Shown in pieces: positions 1 to 11,027 of a stretch of DNA of 64,000 bases. The notes below the pieces were generated by a model, which saw only the letters and a program-made list of their open reading frames with translations, made no database searches and was not told where the DNA came from. How positions within the stretch are numbered: the stretch's first letter is position 1; each line of letters opens with the position of its first letter. Both the position numbers and the translations under genes were made by a program. Source of the DNA: Kiritimatiellota bacterium. GTDB lineage: Bacteria; Verrucomicrobiota; Lentisphaeria; Oligosphaerales; JAADHN01. Location: assembly GCA_013151865.1 (NCBI GenBank), contig JAADHN010000138.1:84246-148245 (forward strand), in the 5' to 3' direction.

Positions 1-619
1 AAAGGATCATGGCGCAAATCCCCACCATCAACCCGCCGGCGGTGGTGATCAATGCTTTGGCAACGCCGTGGGAGACGGCGATGGGTTTGACGCCCACCTC
101 GACCTGGAGGCCGGCAAACGACTGGAGCATCCCCAGGACCGTCCCGAGAAGACCGACCATCGGCGCCACCACCGCGATGTCGAGCAAATACTGAATGCGC
201 TGCCAAAGTGTGCCCGCCTGCCGGGCGCCTTCGTCCTCGACAGCGTCTCGGATCAGGAGATAATCCACCTGCTTGGCGCCTGAAATCTGCTGGATCGCCG
301 CGCCGATGATGCGCGCAGCAGGAGAGCCGTTGCTCTCGCACACGGCGGCCAACGCATCGGCATCCCCTTCGGTCGCCGCGTCCTCCGCCTCGCGAATGAA
401 CCCCCGCGGATAGAGCAGGTTGGCACGCAACGTGAACAGGAAGAAAACGACGAGAAACGTCCCGATCGCCGAGAGACCGATGATCACCCACATCGTCCAA
501 CCGCCGGCCTGGAGAATGTCGTGAAAACTCTTCATCTGCTGCACCTGGGGCCCGGCGGCCGCCGCACGCAATGCGCTGAAAATCAGCCCGCTCCCAAACA
601 CCCGGATGAATGCCTTCAT
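1..619 (-). CDS. MotA/TolQ/ExbB-family proton channel protein (3'-truncated at window edge)
   Basis: Reverse-complement reading from ATG at 619: MKAFIRVFGSGLIFSALRAAAAG...GGWTMWVIIGLSAIGTFLVVFFLF...YLLDIAVVAPMVGLLGTVLGMLQSFAGLQVEVGVKPIAVSHGVAKALITTAGGLMVGICAMIL; characteristic ExbB/MotA TM core. It is missing from the ORF track because it runs off the window. Confidence 0.88.
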   Translation of the reverse strand, partial: MKAFIRVFGSGLIFSALRAAAAGPQVQQMKSFHDILQAGGWTMWVIIGLSAIGTFLVVFFLFTLRANLLYPRGFIREAEDAATEGDADALAAVCESNGSPAARIIGAAIQQISGAKQVDYLLIRDAVEDEGARQAGTLWQRIQYLLDIAVVAPMVGLLGTVLGMLQSFAGLQVEVGVKPIAVSHGVAKALITTAGGLMVGICAMIL

Positions 620-888
620 CGTGACTCCTCTTGCTGTCGTGTCGACGGCCCCGCAGAAGCGGCGCCACCGTACAAGGCCATCTCCCAAGAACCACCCGTC
701 TCCTATCCCGCACCGGGTCCGGAGAACGCCGTAATATAGTGCGGGTTTTCGGTCGGCAAGCCCACGGCGGGGGGAAAACCTCCCGGCTGGCAATCCACCC
801 GACGTCGGACCGCCGGTCCATCGCGTCCTCCACCCACCGTGGGGGTTGCAGCCGCCGCCGGCTCCTTGATCTCCCCTGCAGACGGGCG

Positions 889-1968
<1,080 letters not shown>

Positions 1969-2192
1969 CGAAATGTCTCCTCTCCATCCCTTGCACTCCG
2001 CCGCCTCAACTGGCCCTGCGCCGGTTCGCATACCCTACATGGTCCCGACCAGGCGCCGCCGCGTCCCTGAGATCAGAACTGTTCCGCTCCCTGCCGGTCG
2101 GGAACAGGCCGGCAGGAGGCGCTCCTCCTTCCGGCGGAGGGTTCGGGAAGCCGTCCGTGTTTCGAGCTCACTCCCCGACCGGGCTCTGGCGA

Positions 2193-3278
2193 TCAGAATC
2201 GCCCGTCCCGAACTTCGAAATGCGTGGGTTTCCCAAACGTTCGCCCACCTCGGGCCACCCAACGCGCCACCCATTCGATCAGAGTGTCCACATGCACCGA
2301 CGGCCGCCCGAAAAGCTCCACGGCCCTCGATGCGTCGCTCAGGAGCGCCGTACCGGCCTCGTGATTCACAAACACCGGTTTGCGATCCAGCAAGCGCCCG
2401 AACCGACAGGCCACGTCCCGGACGGACAGCACCTCCGGTCCCGTGACGTTCAAGACCGACGGGGGACTGGCAGCCAATTCCAGACTGCGCAGGATCTGCC
2501 GGTTGGCGTCCCCCTGCCAGATCACGTTCACATAGCCCGTCGACAAATCGATAGGAGCGCCGGCCGCCACTTTGCGCGCGATATCAAGCAACACGCCATA
2601 GCGAAGTTCCACGGCATAATTGAGGCGAACCAACGTGCACGGCGTTCCATATCGCCGTGAGAAAAACTCGAACACCCGCTCACGCCCCAAGCAAGATTGG
2701 GCATACTCCCCGACCGGGGCGGGGGCCGTATTCTCACGAGGCGGATGCCCGTCCACTCGAGAAAACGGATACACGTTCCCCGTCGACAAGACCGCAATTC
2801 GCGAATCACGGTAACGGTCGGCGACGACCCCCGGCAGGTACGTGTTGGCCGCCCACGTCCCGGAGGCTTGGCCGGATGTGCCAAACTTGACGCCGACCAT
2901 AAACACGACCAGGGGCGCGGACGGTAATCGGCGAATCGCGGAAGGGTCGAAAAGGTCGCAGACCACAGTCTCGATCCCGGCCGCGTCCAGGTGGGCTCGG
3001 ACGCCCGGACTTGAAAAACGCGACACGGCGATGATCCGGCCGGGGCTTCCCGCCGCATTCCAGGCTCGGCGCGCGAGGCGGCAGAACGACGGTCCCAACT
3101 TGCCGCCGGCCCCAAGGACAACCAAGTCCCCGCGCTCGCTTCCGGCAAAGTCGATGACCGACCGGTCGGGCCGGGACAGCAGTTCTTCCAAATGCGCTTC
3201 GTCTCGAACCTCCACAGGCAGGACGTCTTCGGACTTATACTCGCTCTTTTCAGTGCTCGAGGTGCTTGCAGAAGGCAT
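2193..3278 (-). CDS. NAD-dependent epimerase/dehydratase family protein
   Basis: GDLVVLGAGGKLGPSFCRLARRAW Rossmann motif, VRLNYAVELRYGVLLDIARKV, SDR-like architecture. Confidence 0.7.
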   Translation of the reverse strand: MPSASTSSTEKSEYKSEDVLPVEVRDEAHLEELLSRPDRSVIDFAGSERGDLVVLGAGGKLGPSFCRLARRAWNAAGSPGRIIAVSRFSSPGVRAHLDAAGIETVVCDLFDPSAIRRLPSAPLVVFMVGVKFGTSGQASGTWAANTYLPGVVADRYRDSRIAVLSTGNVYPFSRVDGHPPRENTAPAPVGEYAQSCLGRERVFEFFSRRYGTPCTLVRLNYAVELRYGVLLDIARKVAAGAPIDLSTGYVNVIWQGDANRQILRSLELAASPPSVLNVTGPEVLSVRDVACRFGRLLDRKPVFVNHEAGTALLSDASRAVELFGRPSVHVDTLIEWVARWVARGGRTFGKPTHFEVRDGRF

Positions 3279-3729
3279 CGATCATCCTCTTTTCCTTTGG
3301 AGAATCATGAGACAAGTTTTGCCGGCACGCCCCAAACGGGTGCGATATCCTCAATCGCGCCGTTTGCAAATCGGCCCTTCTGGAACTCTCGGAGCGGTCC
3401 CCGGCGACGTCGCGCCGAGCCGGCCGGCCTTTCTGCCAAACCCCGGATTCATGGCCGAGCCGCGGGTCGACATGACGCCCGTGCCCCGGGGACAACCGCG
3501 ACGTCTCGGCGCACGAAGCGACCGATTCGCCGGCTGCGTGGGACTCGCGAATCAGCCCGGCAGGTCCACGTGCAATCCAAAACGGCGCCAAATCTCCGGG
3601 CGACGGCCCGACAAGCGAGCGTAACAGATGAATTACGGTGGGGACATCCGGGTCCAGGGAATGCTGCTCGTGCAGAACGACGCGCTTGGAGGCGACCGTC
3701 TCGGCCGTCCACCCCACAGAGCCCGACCA

Positions 3730-3888
3730 CAGGGGCGGGAGTCGCGGGAGTTTTCGCTCGTCGCCAGAGGCGAGTCGCTGTCCGCCTGAGGCGTGCCTGC
3801 CCCGCTCGACGGAAACGAAATCGCACCCAAAACCGCACTCGCGCGCGGCCACACATTCTTTCTTTCTCTTTATGTTGTGGCCGGGCTC
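3730..3888 (-). repeat. Dispersed intergenic repeat B, copy 1 (short form)
   Basis: Reverse complement (gagcccggccacaa...ccgcgcgcgagtgcggttttgggtgcgatttcg...cctcaggcggacagcgactcgcctctggcgacgagcgaaaactcccgcgactcccgcccct) matches 19896-20222 on the + strand. Confidence 0.7.
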
Positions 3889-3927
3889 CCCACAGGACTG
3901 ATCGGTCGGAGACGACTCGCTCCGACC

Positions 3928-3956
3928 TTGACAACTCCTTCTGTTGCAGTTAAAGT
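3928..3956 (+). promoter_or_regulatory. Candidate sigma70-type promoter TTGACA-N17-TAAAGT
   Basis: ttgaca (3928-3933), 17-nt spacer, taaagt (3951-3956), just upstream of repeat A copy 1. Confidence 0.5.
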
Positions 3957-3974
3957 ATATCATAACAATGCGCT

Positions 3975-4330
3975 TTAACCTGAACCCTTCACTTTCACCC
4001 GTGAAGGCCTGTGCCGCATGTGGTTTCGCGGCAAGACGCCGGTGTGGTGACCACTCCAGCCGAGGCGTAGCCGAGACGGCCGCCCACCAGGACGGAGTGA
4101 TCCGCCTCAGGCGGAGAACGCCAACTTGCAGCCGCGAAACCAGATGCAGTGCCGGCCTTCGCCAAGGCTACGGCCCGACAGGCAGGCGGCGCGCCCGAAG
4201 GGCGAAGCGCATTGCCGTTCGTCCGACGCAAGCGCCGGGAATCGAGTACACTCGCAGCATCGGTCGCGACGGTTTTCCGTCCAGTGTGGATCGACACGAT
4301 ACTGTCGGCTTCACAAATAGTTCAGGTTAA
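3975..4330 (+). repeat. MITE-like repeat A, copy 1, with perfect 11-bp terminal inverted repeats
   Basis: TTAACCTGAAC (3975-3985) and GTTCAGGTTAA (4320-4330) are exact reverse complements. Internal IR TGGTTTCGCGG (4021-4031)/CCGCGAAACCA (4132-4142). Second copy in inverted orientation at 34848-35128. No credible ORF. Confidence 0.82.
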
Positions 4331-4600
4331 AACCGTCCGGGGAATGTTGCTGAGCCGGCGAGTTCGCCTGCGCTCCAAGTTACTTCCAGACGATCGGCAA
4401 TTGCCCTGCTGGAATACTGGAGCCGCCCGGGGCATCGCGGGACGGCGCCGAGGCCCGGGGACGCAGAATCCCGGCTTGGAATTGCGACGACGCATTGACC
4501 GTATTCTATCCGTAAAAAAGGCCGTATTCAAGGCGGAGGTCGGGGCAACTCAACCACGACTCCAGCCTCGAAGGCAATGAAACACACGGGAGGTCGCCCG

Positions 4601-7591
4601 ATGAACCGTCCCCTGTCGCGCTCAGTTCTCTGTCTTGTCGCTGCCGCCCTGTTCTTCCCGGTCCGTCCGCTCCGTGCCAACGGGGCCGACCCCGAAACGA
4701 ATTTGCCCGACCTGACAGTCTCGGGGGTTCTGGCCGACACTGACTGGGTCTCCGCCACCACCGAGTCGCCCGCCTTTGTGGAAGCTTTGCAGATCGAGCT
4801 GCGGGCAATCGCTGCGGCGACCGAGGCGCGGATCTTCGTGGTTCGTTCATTGCCCGGCGTCAATTACCTGTTGCTGCACTGCACCCCGGACCGCCCGTCG
4901 GCTGCAGCGGCGGCCCCACGGGGTACGCCGCCCGAAACACTTGGCACAACCGAAGCCTTCCGGAACGTCGTGGAACGCGTCCGGCGTGCCGTCCGCGACC
5001 TCTCTTTCGTGGAATTCTGCGCCTACAATCCGGTCGATATCCAAGGGCCCCAGCCGCTTTCCTGGATGGCTGACAGTCCCAGGCCCGAATCCCGCCCGTT
5101 TCCGGAAGTTGTCCCCGGCGAACTGGTGGTTGGACTTCGGGGCGGGGTCGTGCCGCTCGTCCGAGTCCATGCTGTCTTCACCGCCGGCAACGACGCCTGG
5201 GCGGGGCGGGTTCAGGCACGTTTCTCCCGTCTTTCCCCGGACGGAAGCACCCGCGCCGGTGTGGCGGCGCTGCGGCCGGTCTTCTTCCGCAACGGCAGTG
5301 CCGAAGCCGCAGTCGGGTTTCTGGCGAGTCCGGGTGCGGCAGCCTTCGCAGTGGAAATCGACCCGGACGACCAAGTCCATGAAAGCGATGAGACCAACAA
5401 CGTCTTGCGGACCGCAGTGGACGTTCCTCCAGTGCTGTTCCGACTCTCGGCGGAAGCAGCACCGACCTCGGCCGGAGGAGCGAATGCCGCCGCCGTGCGC
5501 GGCGTCCTCGAGATCGGCAATTTCGGCAACGGCCCGGTTCGTTTCCTTTACCGGTCCGTGAGCTTCCGTTTGGACGGCGCTTCCGTCCGAGTGGTCTGGC
5601 ATGTCGACACGGCGCATGACGCGGCTCAGGCACCCGGGATCTCCGTACCTCCCGGGGCCGTGCTGCCCCTGCCCTTCTCTCTCGACGGCCCGGTCGCGAG
5701 CGGGGACCATCTGCTTGAAGCCGACCTCGACAGCTTCAATCTCCACTGCAAAGCCCGGTTCCGGACCGGACCACCGCCACCCGCCGTCAACCTCACGCCG
5801 CTCCCGGCGGACGCGAATGCGACCGCCGTCCGGGTTGAACCCTCCACCGGCGACCCCAACATCCGGATTCTGCTCGAAAACGACGCCTGGAATGCCTTCA
5901 GCGACGTCCCCCTCTTGGCGGAAGTGGAGATCGTGCCCGCCCCCGTGATGGCGAATGCCGACAACGGTCTTTTTCGCTTGTGGGACCTGGAAATCGTTCT
6001 GCGCGGCCGGCGCGACCTGAGTAACTCGGGTCCCCGTGTGCAAGCATTGGCGGAACGACTCGCCCGGGAATGGTACGTGGAGGACGCCTGGCCGCTTCCT
6101 GCCCCCATTCTGATCGAGGATGAACCGGAGAGGGGACTGCATTTTTCCGATTTCCTCCCGGGCCTCCAACGCGAGTGGCGAGTGGCGGTCCGACTCGACC
6201 GGGAAGCCCCGCCGCGTTCGCTGCTCCGGGTGAAACTCCCGGTCGAACGCATCATGGACACGACCGTCAACGTTGAAGGATCGATCCTGCCGCCGTTGCC
6301 CGTCGTCGTCGAGTTCGCGGCCGAACTTCTGCCCCCGCCCGTACCTCGAGACGGCGAAGGCATCCCCGCTTCGTTTTTCTATCGTGCGGCGACCCCTCTG
6401 TTCCACGTCGGTCGACTCCCGGCAATCGGGTTCCTGCCGCTACGAACCGACACGGACATGCGCATCTTGGCCGCCGTGGATCCGGAAAACCGAATCCCGG
6501 AATCCGACGAAGAAGACAACAAGTGCGAGGTGCCCGCCGACCCGGGCCCGGGAAAAGCCGAGTTCCGTGCCGAGGCCTTCGTGCACTGGACCGCACCCGA
6601 CACGGCCCTGCTCCCGAACCTCGAGCTCACTGTTGTCGGCACATTGAACAACAATAGCGATGCCCCGGTCGTGCTCGAGTTTCCTACGTCTCTGCAAATG
6701 GACTTTTCCTGGGACGACCGCTATCGCTGGTCCAGCGGGCGCTTCTTTTTGGAAATGCTCACCACCGTCGAAGTCCCTGCCGGCGAGCAGCACACCTGGG
6801 AGATCTCCGTGCCCCTCCGGGAACTGTGGCGTGCAGTCGTGCCGGCCAATCCCGCCCCGGACGGGTCACGGATGCTGCCGACCCTCAACCTCCTGGTCGA
6901 ACTGGTGGGGACCCAATACCGGGACGAAGTCAGGGCACGACTGCCCGGGAACGCGCCGGCGCTCGATGCAGACGGCGACCTGCTGCCGGACGCCTGGGCG
7001 GATGCGTTCCTCGGGGATTCGGATGCTCCCGGTTCGGAGACGGCAGAGGAAGACGCCGACGGCGACGGATGGGACAACCTATTCGAATTCCTCCATGGGA
7101 CAGATCCCATCAATCCCGACGACCTCCCGGACGGCCGCCTGTTCCGCCTCCGCCTCCTTCCTGGATGGAACCTGATCTCCCTGCCCGTGGCCCCGGAACA
7201 ACCTGAACCCGACGCCCTTTTCGGCGACGCCGTCCTCGGCGACATTTGGAAGTGGGTGGCTTCCTCGGACGCCCCCGGCGGCGAATATCGACCGACCGAC
7301 CGAATCGAACCCCATGCCGCATATTGGGTTTTCGCCCGCCGAGAAGTCGACCTCAGAATCCCCGGTGCCCCTCACCAGACCGCCAGGCTCAGGCTCAGAC
7401 CGGGCTGGACCCTTTCGGGCGCCGGCGGCCCGGTGCGCCTCAACAGCATCACGCGTGCACGCCTCACGGTCTGGCGCTGGGACGCCGAGCACCAGCGATA
7501 CGAGCCCGTCCCGGACGGTTTAATGGAAGAAGGCGCCGGATATTGGATCTCTGCGCCCGAAACCGTAGACCTGAATCTCACCGGCCAATAG
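4601..7591 (+). CDS. Large secreted CARDB-like/Ig-like protein with C-terminal tandem GWNLISLP-type modules
   Basis: Signal peptide MNRPLSRSVLCLVAAALFFPVRPLRANG; CARDB-like DPDDQVHESDETNNV and DPENRIPESDEEDN segments; Ca-binding-like DADGDLLPDAWAD...DADGDGWDN; C-terminal LLPGWNLISLPVAPEQPEP...LRPGWTLSGAGG. RBS-like ggagg upstream of 4601. Confidence 0.85.
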   Translation: MNRPLSRSVLCLVAAALFFPVRPLRANGADPETNLPDLTVSGVLADTDWVSATTESPAFVEALQIELRAIAAATEARIFVVRSLPGVNYLLLHCTPDRPSAAAAAPRGTPPETLGTTEAFRNVVERVRRAVRDLSFVEFCAYNPVDIQGPQPLSWMADSPRPESRPFPEVVPGELVVGLRGGVVPLVRVHAVFTAGNDAWAGRVQARFSRLSPDGSTRAGVAALRPVFFRNGSAEAAVGFLASPGAAAFAVEIDPDDQVHESDETNNVLRTAVDVPPVLFRLSAEAAPTSAGGANAAAVRGVLEIGNFGNGPVRFLYRSVSFRLDGASVRVVWHVDTAHDAAQAPGISVPPGAVLPLPFSLDGPVASGDHLLEADLDSFNLHCKARFRTGPPPPAVNLTPLPADANATAVRVEPSTGDPNIRILLENDAWNAFSDVPLLAEVEIVPAPVMANADNGLFRLWDLEIVLRGRRDLSNSGPRVQALAERLAREWYVEDAWPLPAPILIEDEPERGLHFSDFLPGLQREWRVAVRLDREAPPRSLLRVKLPVERIMDTTVNVEGSILPPLPVVVEFAAELLPPPVPRDGEGIPASFFYRAATPLFHVGRLPAIGFLPLRTDTDMRILAAVDPENRIPESDEEDNKCEVPADPGPGKAEFRAEAFVHWTAPDTALLPNLELTVVGTLNNNSDAPVVLEFPTSLQMDFSWDDRYRWSSGRFFLEMLTTVEVPAGEQHTWEISVPLRELWRAVVPANPAPDGSRMLPTLNLLVELVGTQYRDEVRARLPGNAPALDADGDLLPDAWADAFLGDSDAPGSETAEEDADGDGWDNLFEFLHGTDPINPDDLPDGRLFRLRLLPGWNLISLPVAPEQPEPDALFGDAVLGDIWKWVASSDAPGGEYRPTDRIEPHAAYWVFARREVDLRIPGAPHQTARLRLRPGWTLSGAGGPVRLNSITRARLTVWRWDAEHQRYEPVPDGLMEEGAGYWISAPETVDLNLTGQ

Positions 7592-7746
7592 TCCCGAGCA
7601 GGCGTTTCCGCTCTGAACTCGTAGCCCCACCGGAACGGTCTTGACGCTGCCGGGACGGTCCGTAAGCACGGAAAAACACCTCCCGCACGGCGGAGACGGT
7701 TCGCCCGCTTCCGGCCGACACGGAGCATGGACCGGCGCTGTCCGTC

Positions 7747-8691
7747 TCACCCCCCCAGACACGAGCCCGACGCCCCGAAACGGGTGAACTTGGTGAACAG
7801 ATCGCGGAAAACGGTATCTCGCTCGACATGCACGGCCACGCGCATGAAGTGACGCCTCTCGTCAATGCTGTACGTGGCCCGGTCAGTCAGGATCGGGGCG
7901 TGGACGATGTTCGTCGGCACCCATTCCGGGGCGATGAGCCACGCCACGGCCGATATGTCCCAAATTACTTTGGACCAGGCGAAGTGGTCCTCGTGATACG
8001 CGGCCACGATATCGCAGAGATAATCTCCCAAAGGCCCCGTACGCCGAAGCCAGCGATCAAGTTCGGGGACCGTGGTACGGAGGTGCTCGGACACGTTGGC
8101 GCAGGGAATCAAAACGTGTGGGGCGCCGGAATCGAACATGAGTTGCGATGCCGGGATGTCCTGTTGCAGGTTATGTTCCCGGGCCGTCGGCCAATAGAGC
8201 GGCTGTCCCCCCAGCCAGACAATGACGATGCGTTCGACGATGGATGGTTCCATGAGCAAAGCCGACGCCACGTTGGTGGGAGCGCCGATGGTCAATACGT
8301 AAAGCGGTCCGTCGTCGGAGGCCATCGCTTTCTCGACCAAGTCTCGAGCCGCGGGACTGTTTACGCATTGCCCGGGCCCCGGCAAATATCGGTCCGACCC
8401 CTTGAAGACAAAACCTTCGGTGTCGGTTTTTCCCATCTTGTCCAAGACCCGCAGAATCTCTTCGTAACTTTGTTCCATGCCCCTGGCGGGATTGCCGCCG
8501 CAATTGAAAGGGGCGGCGTAGACCGCTTCGAGTCGGCACGCTTCCGGCGACAAGAGTGCGTACGCCAAGGCGAATTGGTCGTCCACTTCATTGAAGGTGT
8601 CGGTGTCCAGCACGGCGCGTACCGGCTTCCCGGTCGGGGGCGCCAGCCGTTGAATCATCAGATCGTCCGGGAGTCGGGGGAAGTCGGCCAT
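7747..8691 (-). CDS. Nucleoside hydrolase (inosine-uridine preferring) family protein
   Basis: RAVLDTDTFNEVDDQFALAYALLSPEACRLEAVYAAPF; DTDxxxExDD Ca-binding motif of the IU-NH family. Confidence 0.85.
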   Translation of the reverse strand: MADFPRLPDDLMIQRLAPPTGKPVRAVLDTDTFNEVDDQFALAYALLSPEACRLEAVYAAPFNCGGNPARGMEQSYEEILRVLDKMGKTDTEGFVFKGSDRYLPGPGQCVNSPAARDLVEKAMASDDGPLYVLTIGAPTNVASALLMEPSIVERIVIVWLGGQPLYWPTAREHNLQQDIPASQLMFDSGAPHVLIPCANVSEHLRTTVPELDRWLRRTGPLGDYLCDIVAAYHEDHFAWSKVIWDISAVAWLIAPEWVPTNIVHAPILTDRATYSIDERRHFMRVAVHVERDTVFRDLFTKFTRFGASGSCLGG

Positions 8692-9117
8692 TGTTCTCTC
8701 CTTCTCGGTTTTCCGTCAAGCTCCTTTTGCGATACCCAATACGCGTCGGGCTACGCGAATGGAACACTCGCACTGGTTGACTTGTGATCGACGTTTCGGC
8801 TCGTTTGCCGGGCGGCACGGCTCCCGCGCACGACGAAATCGCCTTCCGGTGGGAATCGCCGGGCGTGTGCCTTCGTTCAGTTTACGCGTCGCCGACGTTG
8901 CGTGAGTGAAGCCCGGACATCGGAATGATACAGCGTCCACGACCACTGCACGGGCGCAACGGTTCATCGGACCCAACCGCGAGCTTACGAGCGATGCGTC
9001 CCCCCGTGTCCGGGCGGTATGGATCGAGCCGAGCCCGGAAGCTTGGCCCGATCAATGCCTGCGGCCCGCCGCGGCAGCCCGACGGCGATGACTCCGCTCA
9101 AGGCCTTTCTCCCCCGG

Positions 9118-10764
9118 TCATGGCCGGTAGAAGGCGCCCTCTATGTAGCACTCGCCGGCCGGGTCGTTGTAGTAATACACAGTGAAAACCCGGCCGTCCT
9201 TCAGCTCGATACTCACGGGGTAACCGAGGTCCGGGGTGGGCGCACCATGGGCGAGGAGGATCTCGCGGTCCACATCCCACGACCTGCCCCGATCCCGACT
9301 GATGCAGGCACGGATACCGTACGGTTTGTAGCGGTAGCCGTAGGTCATGAGCAGGCGTCCATCCTTGAGTGCGAGGATGTGCTGGGGGAAACCGCGCACC
9401 CGGGTCTTTCGCACAGGCGACCAACGCCGTCCGTTCGTCGAGAACGCCTGTCGCACATAGCCGTCCACCTGGACGCGAATGGTGACGATCCACGGCCCTT
9501 TCGGCGGGATGACAAGGTACGGCTCGTCGTACACCACCTGTTTGTCGTGGAAATCGGCGGCAGAAGCGCCCACATCGGCGTACTCCTCCCAGACGCGACC
9601 GCCGTCCGCCGAGCGCCAAATCATCACGTGGCGCCGGCCTTCGCGATTGCGCCAAGTTGGACAATAGAGTCCACCGTCGGGGCCAAGCGCCGGCCCGTGA
9701 GGGGTAAAAGGCGGAATGTCGATCGGCTGCGTCCACGTACGGCCGCTGTCATCGGAAAACACGGCCTTTCGTCCGGTATACGCCCGCTGGCCGTCTTTCA
9801 GGATGCGCGCGGTCTGTTCGGCAAATTTCTTGCGCAATGCGACGGACGCCATCCAACTGTTCCAGACATTGAACGTGACCAGAATCCGCCCGTTCGGCAG
9901 GGCGTGGATCGAGGGATCGCGTTCGTCCGACGGCGAGTCCCAAATGACGACGGGCTGCGTCCAGGTACGACCCTCGTCGCGGGAGCGCGTCAACATGATT
10001 CGCCCAAACGGACATACGTGGGCGATCCCGTCGCGGAACACCACGCCCAAGCCACCGTCGGGCAGGCGGTCGATGCCGGGAAACGCGTGGTGCCGTCCCA
10101 CCGTCTTGCAGATCGTCACGTGGTCGGCGACCGCACGGTACTTGCGGGTGACCGTCAGGATCGGAACGAAACGGAACGATTGCAGATAGACTTTCCGCCC
10201 CACGGAACGAATCACGATCTGCCGGCCCGTGAGGTCGGCGGCGGCGCGCCAGTGAAACTCGAAGTTGAAGTCCCGGCCGGACGTCACGGCCGGCGCGGTG
10301 ATTACGTCGAAATCTTCCTCGTCCGACAACTTCACTGCGAGGCTCATGTTCGGTTCAACCGCCCGCAAGCCAAGATAGATGTGGTACGGACCTTCGAGTT
10401 TCGGATCGTACACAAGGTCCGCGGGACGCCCCTCGGCGTTCAGGACGGCCCTGGTCCAGACGGGATGCCGAAGGAGCCAATACCCGTCGGCCCGATCTCT
10501 TTCCGGGCCGTCCGCGAGCCATTTCCCGGTGCGATCTTCGTCCACTTTCTTGATGATGCGCCGGGGTGTGCAACGCTCGAAATCCGTACGGACAATAGGA
10601 GAGCCGAGGCGTTCCTCGCTCAACTCGACAACCTCGAACCCTCTGTCGGCCGGTCCGACTCCAAGCGTCGCAACGGCGACGAGGAATCCGGTCAGGAACA
10701 GGCGGCTCCCCCGGGAAGAGAGCCCTCCGCCGGGTCGTACTGACTTCGGATAAACAAAACGCAT
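9118..10764 (-). CDS. Exo-alpha-sialidase-like/BNR repeat secreted protein
   Basis: Start MRFVYPKSVRPGGGLSSRGSRLFLTGFLVAVATLGVG at 10764; Asp-box-like repeats [51 protein letters not shown]. Confidence 0.85.
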   Translation of the reverse strand: MRFVYPKSVRPGGGLSSRGSRLFLTGFLVAVATLGVGPADRGFEVVELSEERLGSPIVRTDFERCTPRRIIKKVDEDRTGKWLADGPERDRADGYWLLRHPVWTRAVLNAEGRPADLVYDPKLEGPYHIYLGLRAVEPNMSLAVKLSDEEDFDVITAPAVTSGRDFNFEFHWRAAADLTGRQIVIRSVGRKVYLQSFRFVPILTVTRKYRAVADHVTICKTVGRHHAFPGIDRLPDGGLGVVFRDGIAHVCPFGRIMLTRSRDEGRTWTQPVVIWDSPSDERDPSIHALPNGRILVTFNVWNSWMASVALRKKFAEQTARILKDGQRAYTGRKAVFSDDSGRTWTQPIDIPPFTPHGPALGPDGGLYCPTWRNREGRRHVMIWRSADGGRVWEEYADVGASAADFHDKQVVYDEPYLVIPPKGPWIVTIRVQVDGYVRQAFSTNGRRWSPVRKTRVRGFPQHILALKDGRLLMTYGYRYKPYGIRACISRDRGRSWDVDREILLAHGAPTPDLGYPVSIELKDGRVFTVYYYNDPAGECYIEGAFYRP

Positions 10765-11027
10765 CGCCCCGCCGCTCCTCTTGGCGAAAAAACCGTTTCC
10801 CGTTTCCGAACCGAACAGTGCATGAACGATCTGCTGCGACGGCCTCACTTGTCTCGACTCTCGCTCAGCGCCGTCCGGTCGCATCAGCCTCCCAGACAAC
10901 GCCTCGCCCGAGCGGCGGCGCGGTCCAGGCGGCGAGCAAACGCTCCTTGCCGACCCGTTTGCCTGTGGGCGGCGGTGCCTCGGAACGCACTGCGGCCGGA
11001 CCGTGTTCGCGGCCAACGCGTTCCGGG

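Noticed and set aside
4847-6406. 519-aa minus-strand ORF antisense to the CARDB-like gene
   Set aside because: Shadow of a plus-strand gene with signal peptide, CARDB-like repeats and RBS.
9019-10743. 574-aa plus-strand ORF over the BNR/sialidase-like gene
   Set aside because: Opposite strand has repeated Asp-box motifs and a signal peptide; plus frame is a shadow.
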